This document shows positions 19,276-29,555 of a DNA stretch of 64,000 bases, piece after piece. Origin of the DNA: Paenibacillus sp. OVF10 (GTDB lineage: Bacteria; Bacillota; Bacilli; Paenibacillales; Paenibacillaceae). Under the pieces are notes generated by a model, which was not told the origin of the DNA, searched no databases, and saw only the letters and a list, made by a program, of their open reading frames with translations. Each line of letters starts with the position of its first letter. The first letter of the stretch is position 1. The translations under genes were made by a program, and so were the position numbers. The DNA is taken from contig CP094668.1 of assembly GCA_022836915.1 (NCBI GenBank), positions 4,216,001 through 4,280,000 of the forward strand. Direction: 5' to 3'.

Positions 19276-21560
19276 ATGAATGTAGTCGTCAAGTTGATAC
19301 GTGAATTCAAAGAGCGGGATACCCGGCGTTTGTTGAAAGATTATCGAGACAGAGTGGGGCTTATCAGGAAACGGAATTTGGAAGTTTGGGATGATCAGCG
19401 CTTGCAAGCAGAATCTCTTCGACTGCAAGAAGAAGCAAGATCAGGCACGCCTTTGGATGATCTGCTTGTTGATGCTTATGCTCTAGTCTGCGAGGTTGCG
19501 AAGAGAACACTCGGATTACAGCCTTACGATGGGCAAATTATGGCTGCGATTGCTTTGCACGAGAGATTCTTGATCGAGCAGCATACCGGTGAAGGAAAAA
19601 CACTCTCTGCTGTTATGCCTGTTTATCTCAACGCTTTGACAGGCAAAGGCGTTCATGTGCTTACTTTTAACGACTACTTGGCAAATCGAGATGCCGAGTG
19701 GATGGGCCCGATCTATCGCTTTCTTGGGTTAACGGTAAGCTCGGTTCAAGCGGGCATGAGCCTGTTCGAGAAACGGGAAGCTTACGCCAAGGATATAACC
19801 TATGTTACGGCTAAAGAAGCAGGGTTCGATTATTTGCGTGACACAATAACATTCAATGAGGCTGATACCGTACACCGTCCTTTCCACTACGTCATCGTTG
19901 ACGAAGCGGATTCATTGCTTCTTGATGAAGCGCGGGTGCCGCTAGTCATTAGTGGCGATTCGAGTGCTTCCAAGAGTGATGGCAATCTTTTCGCAGAAGT
20001 GGCCCGGCAGCTGCAGCCAGGTGAGCATTACGATTTTGACGAGTTCCAACGGAACGTTTACTTGAATGAAGCCGGTGCTGCAAAAGCGGAGTTGCTGCTG
20101 GGATGCGGCAATTTGTACGATAGCCATAACAGTCATTGGTTAACGTCATTGAATTGTGCGCTGCATGTGGAATCGTTATTAAAAAAGACGTCGATTATAT
20201 CGTCCGGGACGGTGTAATTGAGCTAATCGAAGAACATACAGGTCGTGTGGCCGAAAACAGGTATTTGCCGGACGGGTTGCAAGCTGCCCTTGTGGCCAAA
20301 GAAGGGTTACAGTGGAAGGCCGGTGGGAGAATTCTCGGCACGATCACCATTCAGCACTTTATTAGCCTGTATTCGGGAATTTGCGGAATGACGGCTACAG
20401 CGCACACTTCAGCAATGGAATTTGAGGATATCTATGCGTTACAGGTCGTGCGAATTCCGCCGAACCAACCAAACATACGGATTGACCACAAGCATCGAAT
20501 TTACACCCATAAAGAAGCCAAATATAAGGCGCTTGTACAAGAAATCTCTTCCGTCCATAGGGTGGGACGCCCCATTCTTATTGGTACCTCAAGCGTTGAG
20601 GAGTCTGACATACTGGCGGAGGCGCTGGCGGTTACCGGTGTACCTTGCCAGGTTCTGAATGCAAAAAACGATGCAAAAGAAGCCGAAATCATCGCTAAAG
20701 CCGGAGAAATCGGGGCAGTAACGGTATCTACGAATATGGCAGGACGCGGCGTCGATATTCGTCTCGGTGGCGGCAACCCCGCGCAGGCAGAAGTAATTGC
20801 CAAGCTTGGCGGATTATACGTAATAGGTACATATGTGAACGAAAGTATGCGGATTGATGACCAGCTGCGCGGACGTTGCGGCCGCCAAGGTGACCCTGGA
20901 GCATCCGTATTTTATATTAGCCTGGAAGACGAGTTGATGCTTCGGTTTGGCATTCATAAACTGTTTCGCGCTCCCAATCAGGACGAGGTTCTTGATGATC
21001 CGGCGCTCCACAGCAAAATCGAGCACATTCAGCGCGTTATTATAGGCCAAAACTTCGATATTCAGCGGGAATTGAACTGTTATTCGGATATGGTGGAGGA
21101 TCAGAGGCGAATTCTATACGAGGAACGGCTCGGAATATTGAAAGGCGAGAGACCGATGAGCCCATCGGAGCAGCGGGTACGGCTTTTTTATATCGACGAG
21201 TTCTGGGCTGACCATCTGGCATTCGTTTCTTACATTCGCGAAAGCATTCATCTCGAGAGCATTACCAGTCGCAACCCGATCGACGAGTTTCATAGGCAAA
21301 TCACCCAAGCATTCGAGCAAATTCCGGCTAAAATAGATCATGAATCGGCGAATATGCTTAGAAAACTCGGAGGTTCGAATGATCCCGAGAAATGGGAACA
21401 GTTCGGTCTGAAGAGTCCTATTTCGACTCGGACTTATATGATCAACGATCAATACAGCCAAGATAAGCGCAGCTCATGGACCGGAACGACGGTATTTGCT
21501 TTTTGGGGCAGTAAGATTTTGAAGCTGTTACTGAGGCCAGTATATAGGATGTCAAAATAG
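19276..21560 (+). CDS. secA2: Accessory Sec translocase ATPase SecA2 (frame-disrupted)
   Basis: 761 residues restored. SecA hallmarks are present: Walker A EQHTGEGKTLSA, VTAKEAGFDYLRD, DEAD box VIVDEADSLLLDEARVPL, the cross-linking region GRILGTITIQHFI, then TSTNMAGRGVDI-type VSTNMAGRGVDIRLGGGN and RGRCGRQGDPG. It is shorter than housekeeping SecA (~840) and lacks the C-terminal zinc-binding tail, which fits SecA2. The break is in the A6 run 20181-20186; one more A joins ESLLKK to DVDYIVRDGVIELIEEHTGR. The ribosome site AAGGAGGAATC precedes the ATG. SecA2 exports a subset of surface proteins; no SecY2 or glycosyltransferase genes accompany it, so it probably works with the normal SecYEG. Confidence 0.9.
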
Positions 21561-21580
21561 TAATGGGAGCGTGACAATCG

Positions 21581-22335
21581 ATGAACAATAGAGAACGGTT
21601 TTCGAGCCGGGTCGATTCGTATTTGAAATACCGCCCGAGTTATCCAAAAGAGGCTATTAACTATTTGTACGACGTCGTTGGTTTACATGTGAACAGTAAT
21701 ATAGCAGACATCGGTTCAGGTACTGGCATCATCTCAAAACTACTTCTGGAACGCGGAAGTTATGTAGCCGCAGTCGAGCCAAATCAGGCCATGCGGGAGG
21801 CCGCCGAGCAAATGTTAGAAAGTAATCCGCAATTCCAGAGTATAGCAGGTTCCGCAGAATCTACTGGATTACCTGATCAGTCGGTTTATTTTATTGTCTG
21901 CGCTCAGGCATTTCACTGGTTCGATCGCTCCGCAGCCCAAATCGAGTTTCGCAGAATTCTGCGGCCAGGTGGGAGAGTAATACTCATCTGGAATTCACGT
22001 CTTACAGACGGTACTCCATTTCGTGAAGAGTACCATCAACTGCTCCATACATATGGAACCGACTACGAAAAAGTTAATCATAAAAATATTTCTCAGACGA
22101 TGTTGCTCTCTTTTTCAAGGAAGGTTCAATGCATGAAATGCGATTCAGAATGAGTCAGGAGTTCGATTTCGAAGGATTGAAAGGCCGTTTGTTATCATCT
22201 TCTTACAGCCCTGTACCCGGGCATGCAAATTACGATCCAATGATGACGGAACTGCGGAATTTATTTGATAAAAATAATCAAGAGGGTACTGTTCATTTCG
22301 ATTATGAAACTGAGATTTTTTGGGGAGAAGTATAA
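21581..22335 (+). CDS. Class I SAM-dependent methyltransferase (frame-disrupted)
   Basis: 251 residues restored. The SAM-binding motif I ADIGSGTGIISKLLLERG, then AVEPNQAMREAAEQ and FHWFDRSAAQIEFRRILRPGG, identify a Methyltransf_11/25-type enzyme; the start RERFSSRVDSYLKYRPSYP is typical of the YcgJ-like group. One missing T at about 22091-22093 shifts the frame; with it NHKNIS continues as SDDVALFFKEGSMHEMRFRM to the stop at 22335. It starts 20 bp after secA2 and may share its transcript, though a functional link is not evident. Substrate unknown. Confidence 0.8.
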
Positions 22336-22345
22336 ATACGGCATT

Positions 22346-22376
22346 GAAAGTCGCTACTATAGCGGCTTTTTTTATT
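22346..22376 (+). terminator. Rho-independent terminator (AGTCGCT...AGCGGCT family)
   Basis: The stem AAAGTCGCTA / TAGCGGCTTT with T7 lies 11 bases after the methyltransferase stop. Same stem as at 9790 and 11209. Confidence 0.85.
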
Positions 22377-22441
22377 TTAGTGGAACAAGTTCTTGTCTCA
22401 GTTGCCGGGATTAGCTGTTGGAACGAGCCCAGGCACACTTC

Positions 22442-22504
22442 CTTAAAATCTTATAAGAAATTCTTGATATTTCAGAAATTTATCCGATAGGCGGGTGCTA
22501 TTAT
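22442..22504 (+). promoter_or_regulatory. Putative activator site and extended -10 promoter of the lpl operon (copy 1)
   Basis: The 40 bases 22442-22481 begin CTTAAAATCTTATAAGAAAT and match 33091-33130 upstream of the golvesin-domain gene at 34 of 40 positions by my count. Both end in GAAATTT and are followed after 17-18 bases by an extended -10: here TGC-TATTAT (TATTAT 22499-22504). No good -35 is visible at the normal place, as expected for an activator-dependent promoter. The adjacent YesN-type response regulator is the natural candidate to bind it. Confidence 0.6.
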
Positions 22505-22533
22505 ACAAATACAAACAAAGACGAGGTGATGAA

Positions 22534-23481
22534 ATGCAAGCAAAGTTGGCAGCGGACGCCATTCCCATCTCCAAAAAGCGAAAGACATGGATAAGGACAA
22601 TACAAAAGTACAAAGTGATGTATGCTCTCTTATTACCAGCCTTAATTTACTTTGCGGTATTCAAATACATTCCTATGGCGGGAATCATGATTGCTTTTAA
22701 AAACTACAACCTGGCTTTGGGACTATGGGATAGCCCATGGGTAGGATTCAAAAATTTTACGGATTTTATGAACGGCGTTTATTTCTGGGACATCATGAAA
22801 AATACGATCATCATATCGCTTTATAAGCTATTGTTCGGTTTCTCCGCTCCCATCGTACTAGCTTTACTCCTCAATGAAGTGTATAGCCAATGGTTTAAAA
22901 AAATCGTACAGACAATCACTTATTTGCCTCATTTTCTGTCATGGGTCATCGTTTATGGAATTATGGTAGCATTACTAGCCCCAGGCGACGGTCTCTTTAA
23001 CATGATTTTAAAGGATTTTGGTGTTGAACCCATCTCGTTTCTAACGGAACCTGCCTGGGGCAGAATGCTGATCATCTTATCTGAAGTATGGAAGGATATT
23101 GGATGGGGGGCGATTTTGTACCTTGCCGCCTTGGCAGGAATCGATCCAAGCTTATATGAAGCGGCTCGAATAGATGGCGCTTCCAAATGGAGACAGCTCT
23201 GGCATATCACGTTACCTGGCATTCGAGGAGTCATTATTCTGATGCTGATTCTGAAATTAAGTCATATCCTGGATGCAGGTTTTGACCAAATATTCATGTT
23301 TGCCAACACCTTTAACCAGGAGAAGATCGATATTATCGACACATGGGTATACCGGGAAGGGTTGGAGCGTCTTAAGATTGGCTTGGCTACTGCTGTAGGA
23401 TTGTTTAAAGCTGTCATCGGATTTGCTTTAGTGTTGGCAGCGAATAAGCTTGCCAAAAAATTCGATGGGCAAATTTGGTGA
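22534..23481 (+). CDS. lplB: Carbohydrate ABC transporter permease, LplB type
   Basis: 315 residues with six membrane segments. The N-terminal YKVMYALLLPALIYFAVFKYIP and the EAA loop EAARIDGASKWRQLWHITLP are hallmarks of LplB-type binding-protein-dependent sugar permeases. The ATG at 22534 follows GAGGTGATG; an upstream in-frame start at 22495 would lie inside the promoter and is unlikely. It pairs with LplC and the downstream lipoprotein. As is usual for this family the ATPase (MsmX type) is not encoded locally. Expected substrates are complex oligosaccharides released outside the cell. Confidence 0.92.
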   Translation: MQAKLAADAIPISKKRKTWIRTIQKYKVMYALLLPALIYFAVFKYIPMAGIMIAFKNYNLALGLWDSPWVGFKNFTDFMNGVYFWDIMKNTIIISLYKLLFGFSAPIVLALLLNEVYSQWFKKIVQTITYLPHFLSWVIVYGIMVALLAPGDGLFNMILKDFGVEPISFLTEPAWGRMLIILSEVWKDIGWGAILYLAALAGIDPSLYEAARIDGASKWRQLWHITLPGIRGVIILMLILKLSHILDAGFDQIFMFANTFNQEKIDIIDTWVYREGLERLKIGLATAVGLFKAVIGFALVLAANKLAKKFDGQIW

Positions 23482-23494
23482 GGTGGTCTTTAGA

Positions 23495-24364
23495 ATGATC
23501 CATTTGACAATCGGGGAAAAAGTCTGGCAAACCGTCGTTTATGTAATTCTTATTTTATTATCCCTACTTTGCGTGCTACCCTTTCTATACGTGGTTGCTG
23601 TCTCCGTAACACCAGAATCGGAAGTATTAAGAAGAGGGATTGTGATTATACCAGAATCCTTTACCTTTCTGGCCTATAAAGAAGTATTCATTTCTCATGG
23701 GATCTGGCAGGCGTATAAAATTACGTTGTTTCGAACGATTGTAGGCACGGCGTTAAATGTGTTTTTTACGGTAATCGCGGCCTATCCGTTATCCAAAAAA
23801 TATTTGCCCGGAAGAAGTCCGTTTTTACTCTTCATTGTGTTTACCATGATGTTCAGTGGAGGGTTAATTCCGACATATTTACTAATCCGCTCTCTGGGAT
23901 TGTTAAACAGTCCTTGGGTATTGATCATTCCAAATCTCATTAGTGCATTTAATCTGGTGATCATCAAAGGCTTTTTTGAGCAATTACCTGGTGAAATCGA
24001 GGAATCAGCGAGGGTAGACGGTGCGAGTGAGCTTCAGACGTTATGGCGGATCATTTTACCCTTGTCCTTACCCGTACTTTCTACCATTTCCCTATTTTAC
24101 GCAGTCGGGCATTGGAACAGTTATTTTGATGCCATTGTATATATCAATGATTCCAACTACATGCCACTTCAAGTGATATTGCGCAACATCCTGCTTAACG
24201 TCGCAACTCAAAGCGCTGATTCGCTCGCCAATTCCGGGGCTGTCAGTACGTTCGCTGTGCAAATGGCTACAGTTGTTGTAACTACAGTCCCGATATTAAT
24301 CGTTTATCCATTTTTGCAAAAGCATTTTACCAAAGGTGTACTCCTGGGATCCGTTAAAGGTTAA
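23495..24364 (+). CDS. lplC: Carbohydrate ABC transporter permease, LplC/YtcP type
   Basis: 289 residues, six membrane segments. The start MIHLTIGEKVWQTVVYVILI, the segment FVAVSVTP-like YVVAVSVTPESEVLRRG and the EAA loop ESARVDGASELQTLWRIILP identify the second permease of the LplABC/YtcQP type. I chose the ATG at 23495, with GAGGTGG just upstream; the reading frame also extends back into lplB from 23450. It is 13 bp behind lplB, so the two are co-translated. Confidence 0.92.
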   Translation: MIHLTIGEKVWQTVVYVILILLSLLCVLPFLYVVAVSVTPESEVLRRGIVIIPESFTFLAYKEVFISHGIWQAYKITLFRTIVGTALNVFFTVIAAYPLSKKYLPGRSPFLLFIVFTMMFSGGLIPTYLLIRSLGLLNSPWVLIIPNLISAFNLVIIKGFFEQLPGEIEESARVDGASELQTLWRIILPLSLPVLSTISLFYAVGHWNSYFDAIVYINDSNYMPLQVILRNILLNVATQSADSLANSGAVSTFAVQMATVVVTTVPILIVYPFLQKHFTKGVLLGSVKG

Positions 24365-24382
24365 AAAGTGTTCCAACCTAAC

Positions 24383-24405
24383 TTATTACGGGGAAACCGT
24401 GATAA
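24383..24405 (+). promoter_or_regulatory. Intercistronic hairpin between lplC and the binding-protein gene
   Basis: TTATTACGG / CCGTGATAA forms a 9-bp stem (one G-T pair) around a GGAAA-type loop, with no T tract after it. It lies just before the ribosome site AAAGGAGAGG of the binding-protein gene. Such hairpins often stabilise the downstream mRNA and raise binding-protein levels over permease levels. This role is inferred. Confidence 0.45.
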
Positions 24406-24429
24406 TATACAAGCAAAGGAGAGGTCAAT

Positions 24430-26006
24430 ATGCAGCGTAAAAAGATTTCATTTGCTATTCTGTCGGCAATTTTAGGGCTTGGAACGCTATTGTCAGGATG
24501 TGGGGAAATGAAGAAATTACATCGACAACTTCGATTAATTCTCAAGGCCAGTTTGCAACCAAAATGAAAATCTCAATGTTTAACCAAGGTACTTTTAATG
24601 CTGCTGCTCCAGTACCTCCACGTGATGAAGATATTCAACGCCAAATGTTGGAAGAAGAGATGAACATCGACTTGGATATGATGATTCCTCAAGCGGGTCA
24701 AGCAACAACCAAACTGAATACACTCATTGCAGGCGGGGATATTCCAGACTTGATCTTCTTGAAGAGCCGTGCTGATCTCGCGCAATATTACGACCAAGGT
24801 GTTCTTGCGGATTTGACACCGTATATGGACCAATTCCCTGAACTACAGAAACGATTTGGCACCGACTCATGGGAGGCAATGTCCTATCAAGGAAAAACCA
24901 TTGGAGTTCCAGGTTATGATAATGTAAACGGTATCAGTCGAAGCTTCTTCATCCGTAACGATTGGCTGAAAAAGCTAAATATGGAGGTACCAACGACACC
25001 TGACGAGTTGTTCGAAGTTATGAAAGCCTTTACAGAGAAAGATCCGGACGGTAATGGCAAAAATGATACGTACGGATTCATTGGCGGTATGAATAAAGAA
25101 GGCAATCTACAAACCTACGGCTTTGATAGCTTGATGTGGATGTTTGGCGTTAATCCTCCTTCGGCCGTTGAGATAAAAGATAATGAACCGGTATTCCTGT
25201 TTATCGATCCCAAAATGAAAGAGGCACTTGCTTACATTAATAAAATGATGGCAGCCAAGGTGGTTGACCCAGACTGGGTGACGATGAATTCGCCTGATTT
25301 GTTGGACCAAAAGATGTTTAAGGGTAAAGTTGGCTTTATGATCAGAGATGCTCGTAGACTGGAACCGGATTATCAACAGAAAATGAAAGAAATTAGTGGA
25401 GAGGTGCCCGAATGGATCGTTATCCCTCCGATGAAAGGTCCTTACGGGGATCAAATTGTAGAGAGAAAATCATTCCAGGGCAATTCATGGGCCATATCCG
25501 CAAAAGCGGACGAGGACAAAATCATTCGGATCTTGTCCATGCTAAATTATCTCTTTACGGATGAAGAAGCTTATCCAAACTTTGCATACGGAATTAAAGG
25601 CATCCATTGGGATGTCGTAGACGGCAAGATCAAAAATAAAACCTCCGAGTTATCAAAGGAAATGAAAGAGAAGTACCTATGGGTCGATCATTATAGAATG
25701 CCGCGCCGTGGTGATGATGCGGAGTACTTCAGCTTCCAGAATCCGAAGACGGCGGAAGCTTTCAAGGACAATCAGCAATATGTGGGGCCAACGTTGCCCG
25801 GAAATTTATTGACCCCTGACCCAAGCGATACCTTGGATGCTGACCGCACACGTTTCATTAATGAAAGTTTAGTTAAATTTATGACAGGCAAAGAGCCTCT
25901 TTCCAACTGGGACAATTTCCTCCAGACGCTGGATACCAAGTTTGACATGCAGAAATATAAGGAAACAGCAATCCAGCAATTTAAAGAAGCCGGCCTTATC
26001 AAGTAA
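24430..26006 (+). CDS. Extracellular solute-binding lipoprotein of LplA type (frame-disrupted at signal peptide)
   Basis: 525 residues restored. The ATG at 24430, after AAAGGAGAGG, opens a lipoprotein signal MQRKKISFAILSAILGLG with lipobox LLSGC. The GGGG run at 24502-24505 needs one more G to continue as GGNEEITSTTSINSQGQ into the mature part. The mature chain has the family-1 binding-protein pattern (LNTLIAGGDIPDLIF, QFPELQKRFG, NDTYGFIGG). It captures oligosaccharides and delivers them to LplB/LplC. Without the correction it would lack a secretion signal, which would make little biological sense. Confidence 0.9.
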
Positions 26007-26016
26007 AAATAAACGA

Positions 26017-26049
26017 AGAGAGAGTGGCTATTCGTAGCCCTCTCTTTAT
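26017..26049 (+). terminator. Rho-independent terminator after the binding-protein gene
   Basis: AGAGAGTGGCTA-TTCG-TAGCCCTCTCT then TTATT forms an 11-bp stem directly after the stop. The T tract is short, so partial read-through into yesM is possible. Confidence 0.7.
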
Positions 26050-26098
26050 TAGCATATGCTATTCTTAGTTTAAAACGGAACTAAAAGGAAGATGATCG

Positions 26099-27838
26099 AT
26101 GCGAAGAAGAATCAGCTTGCCTTTAAAATTATTTTTTATCGTGTTTGCCTTTGTATTAGGCTGCATCATCTTGATAAGCCAATTGTCTTATCGCTATGTG
26201 CAAAAGGAAATAAGAACCAATGACATTTTTTACACCAATCAAATACTAGACAAGGTAGACCAGTATTTCACCGTTAATTTTTCCTCTTTCCAGACGATTC
26301 TATTCTCAGTTGAAACATCAGTGAAAGCCAACATTAACAATACCGAAGTGATTAAAAAGCAATTAAGGGAGCTGTATGAACTCAACAGTATTTATGTCAG
26401 TAATATTTATTTGATCAAAAACGATTTATCCATTCTGGGTGGAAGTACACCTACTCGAATATTCGATGAACCTTTATCTGAAAGATCACCTTTATTTGAT
26501 GCGGCTGACAAGAATAGAAGGACTACCTTTGTTAGTGAACCTTACAAATCGAAGTATTCCGGCTGGACCGTTACGATGGTTCGATATCTGAACGGTGCTC
26601 CGTTTCCTATGGCCATTGCAGTTGATTTGGATCTAAATGCCATTGAAGAAACCTTGTTTAAGATTAATAAACAGGAACAAATGAATCTGGCTCTGATGAC
26701 TGCGTCAGGTAAGATCATTGCCGGATTTTCTGAAAATAAAGGACCTCTGAATATTCAAGATCATTCTTTTTCGATCGGAGAGACGTCAGCGGAAGAAATT
26801 CTGGATACAACAGAAACAAACCTTCAACTGTATACCAACGATGGTACTCCGGTTTCCCTTTTAAAAAAACCAACGGAGAAATTCAACTGGACCATCATCT
26901 CGATCAACGATGAATCACGCTTAAAAGCAGCGTTGTCCAGATTGGAAACCTATTATATCGAGCTTCTCGCTGCAGGTCTTCTTTTAAGTTTGTTCATTTC
27001 TTTTTTGGTTGCCAAATATATAAGAAAACCACTTTATACGCTCAAAACAAAAATGAAGCAGGTGGAACAAGGTATCCTCACAACGACAATAACGATTAAT
27101 CGAAACGATGAGTTTGGTGATCTTTCACGAGCATTCGATCGTATGCTTCAGCAGATTGTTGAACTGATTCGCCGGGCCGAGCTTCATAATGAGCTTGAGC
27201 GGAAGCTGGAAATCCAAGTGTTACAGTCTCAAATAAACCCACATTTTCTGTATAACACGCTTGGTTCCATCAGCAATGTGATACGTCTCGGACAAATAGA
27301 GAAAGTAGATGTGGTAATCGGGTCGCTCATTTCATTATTGGAATACGGGATAGACGACGCTTCAGAGAAGGTTTCCCTACGTCAGGAACTACGCAATGTA
27401 GCCGACTATATCGAGATCCAGAACATTCGGTATAACCGAAACTTCAATTTGATTGAAGATATCGAAGCAGGGTTAATGGATTTTCCGGTTTTCCGAATGC
27501 TGCTGCAGCCTCTTGTGGAGAATAGTATCTTCCATGGTTATAACGGTGGGGCAATTGAGGGCCCTATTACGATTCATGCCTACAGGGAGGGTGGCATCGT
27601 CATCATCGAAGTTGTTGACCAAGGTGAGGGAATTCCAGCCGATAAAATAAAGCATATTTTAATCTCAGAACCGAGTGAAGAGGAAGTGAAAAGAAAAAGA
27701 ATCGGGCTGAATAATATTCATGGTCGAATAAGACTTCACTACGGAGATCAATTCGGACTGGATATTATTAGCATACCTAAGGAAATAACCCGTATACGTG
27801 CTTTATTCCCGGCAGAATTGCAAAAAGGAGATGCATAA
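26099..27838 (+). CDS. YesM-type sensor histidine kinase
   Basis: 579 residues, intact. A membrane segment at about 10-30 and another at about 285-305 flank an extracellular Cache-like sensor. A HAMP domain follows (VAKYIRKPLYTLKTKMKQV, DEFGDLSRAFDRML), then a His_kinase domain with H-box QSQINPHFLYNTL, N-box LLQPLVENSIFHG and G-box VDQGEGIP. YesM kinases sense extracellular oligosaccharide or binding-protein status and phosphorylate a YesN regulator. The stop codon overlaps the start of the next gene by one base, so the pair is translationally coupled. Together they flank sugar-uptake genes, as in many Paenibacillus carbohydrate loci. Confidence 0.92.
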   Translation: MRRRISLPLKLFFIVFAFVLGCIILISQLSYRYVQKEIRTNDIFYTNQILDKVDQYFTVNFSSFQTILFSVETSVKANINNTEVIKKQLRELYELNSIYVSNIYLIKNDLSILGGSTPTRIFDEPLSERSPLFDAADKNRRTTFVSEPYKSKYSGWTVTMVRYLNGAPFPMAIAVDLDLNAIEETLFKINKQEQMNLALMTASGKIIAGFSENKGPLNIQDHSFSIGETSAEEILDTTETNLQLYTNDGTPVSLLKKPTEKFNWTIISINDESRLKAALSRLETYYIELLAAGLLLSLFISFLVAKYIRKPLYTLKTKMKQVEQGILTTTITINRNDEFGDLSRAFDRMLQQIVELIRRAELHNELERKLEIQVLQSQINPHFLYNTLGSISNVIRLGQIEKVDVVIGSLISLLEYGIDDASEKVSLRQELRNVADYIEIQNIRYNRNFNLIEDIEAGLMDFPVFRMLLQPLVENSIFHGYNGGAIEGPITIHAYREGGIVIIEVVDQGEGIPADKIKHILISEPSEEEVKRKRIGLNNIHGRIRLHYGDQFGLDIISIPKEITRIRALFPAELQKGDA

Positions 27839-29446
27839 TGGGGAAAGAATATACCTGCTTCATTGTTGACGATGAAGACCTGATTATTCAACGATTGGAA
27901 TTGTTTTTTAGTGAGCTCTCCCATAGAGATAAACGATTTGTTCTGGTGGGAAAAGCGAATAATGGGCTGAATGGGATCGAGGAAATCATAAAACTTAAGC
28001 CGGATATCGTCATATCCGATATTGTAATGCCGCGAATGGATGGCATCTCCATGATTGAGCAGCTCAAGGCGGAACTCCCCCATACTCAATACATACTTTT
28101 GACCGCCTATTCATCTTTCGAATACGCTCAGCGAGCGATTCAAGCCAACGTATTAGAGTACATTGTAAAGGTTCCGCTGAGGGAAGCCGATTTGAATCGA
28201 GCGTTGGATAAGGCAGCCGGAATTTTAAATGAGTTTGAGAAAAAGAAGCGGAATTTCACTCATTAAACGTATCCGTACTTGAAAATAAATATAGAGTCCG
28301 CAAACAATTTTTTAACGAATTGATTCGAGGTGAAATTCCTTCTCATCGGGCATCGGATTTTGCCAATCGTATGCAGTTTCATTTTTTCAAGCCAACTATT
28401 GCTGCTTCATCGTTGAGATGAATACGTATGAAAGTTTCCGCAACGAATACGCAGCGGCAGATCAAAACATCTTGAAATATGCGATTACAAATATCATTGA
28501 AGAAACGGTGATGAGTGGTGGCAGCGGCGTAGCTGCGGATCTGTCGGATAATCGTTTTATTGGCTTTTTATCCTGGGAAAATAACCGCAGTGATATGGAA
28601 ACGGAATATGCTTGCCTATCCTTGGGAGGGCAGATTGTCTCTCATTTGCATCAATATTTGAATAAAAAGGTATCGGTTGCTTTTGGAAGTCCGCACAGGG
28701 GCTGGGAATCGATCAAACAGGCGTATACGGAAGCTAAAAATGTGAGTGAGGATTTCTATTATCATACCGAGAAAGTCGTAAAAACACCGATGCATCGGTT
28801 CCAATACCATAATGACAAAAAAGCAGACTTTCAGCAGAAGCTGGCTGATTTTCTTATACGGCTTAAAAGGAAGATTTCCAAGGAAGAGCTGGATAATGCA
28901 CTTGCCGATCTGTCGCAATTTGTTACGGACCATAAAATCCACAAGTCCATCATGGTGCCAATGATTAGAGACTTGTACAGAGACATTACCGTGAAATTTA
29001 AGTCGGGGAATAAGATGGCCACGGAAGTTCCAGACTTCCCCATGGAATTTATGGCTTTTCAGGAGCAGCTCGCCTATATTGGCGACTTCACATTCGAATA
29101 TGTGCATGCGGGCCAACTGTTACATCGTGCAGAAATTATGAGTGCTATGCATTTTATAGAGAAAAACTTGAAACAACGTTTAACGTTGGAGACCATTGCG
29201 GAGGAAGTGAATTTAGCGCCATCGTATTTTAGCAGCTTATTCAAAAAAACAATGAATGAAGGCGTGATCAGCTACATCAACCGTAAAAAAATCCATCTCG
29301 CCCTCGAGTTGTTAAACGTTCGGGATTATTCTTTATTGGAATTGTGCGAGGAAGTAGGCATCGTCAATGAAGGGTATTTTTGCAAACTGTTTAAAGAATA
29401 TACGGGGGATACACCTAAACAATATCGGATAAAAATGACACGGTAG
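27838..29446 (+). CDS. YesN-type response regulator with AraC output domain (frame-disrupted)
   Basis: 536 residues restored. A receiver domain at 1-125 has the acidic pair VDDED, the phospho-acceptor Asp in VISDIVMPRMDG, LLTAYSSFEYA and VKVPLREADL. A linker with the usual YesN middle region follows, then a C-terminal AraC domain with TLETIAEEVNLAPSYFSSLFKK and CEEVGIVNEGYFCKLFKEYTG. Two missing bases split it: in the A5 run 28240-28244 and near 28393-28396. Correcting both gives KKEAEFHSLNVSVLENKYR and FFKPTYCCFIVEMNTYESF. It probably activates lplB and the golvesin-domain gene through the shared upstream element. Confidence 0.88.
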
Positions 29447-29555
29447 GAATCCTAATAAGGATGCAAAAAATGTATGATTTTTTCGCGAAATCCTGTAAAA
29501 AAACGGACCAAAACCATTACCATGATAGGAGTATCTAATCATGGAGGTTATCAAA

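Noticed and set aside
28240..28417. An independent single-domain receiver protein followed by a separate AraC regulator
   Set aside because: The stretch between the two parts translates into normal YesN linker sequence once two bases are added, so it is one gene.
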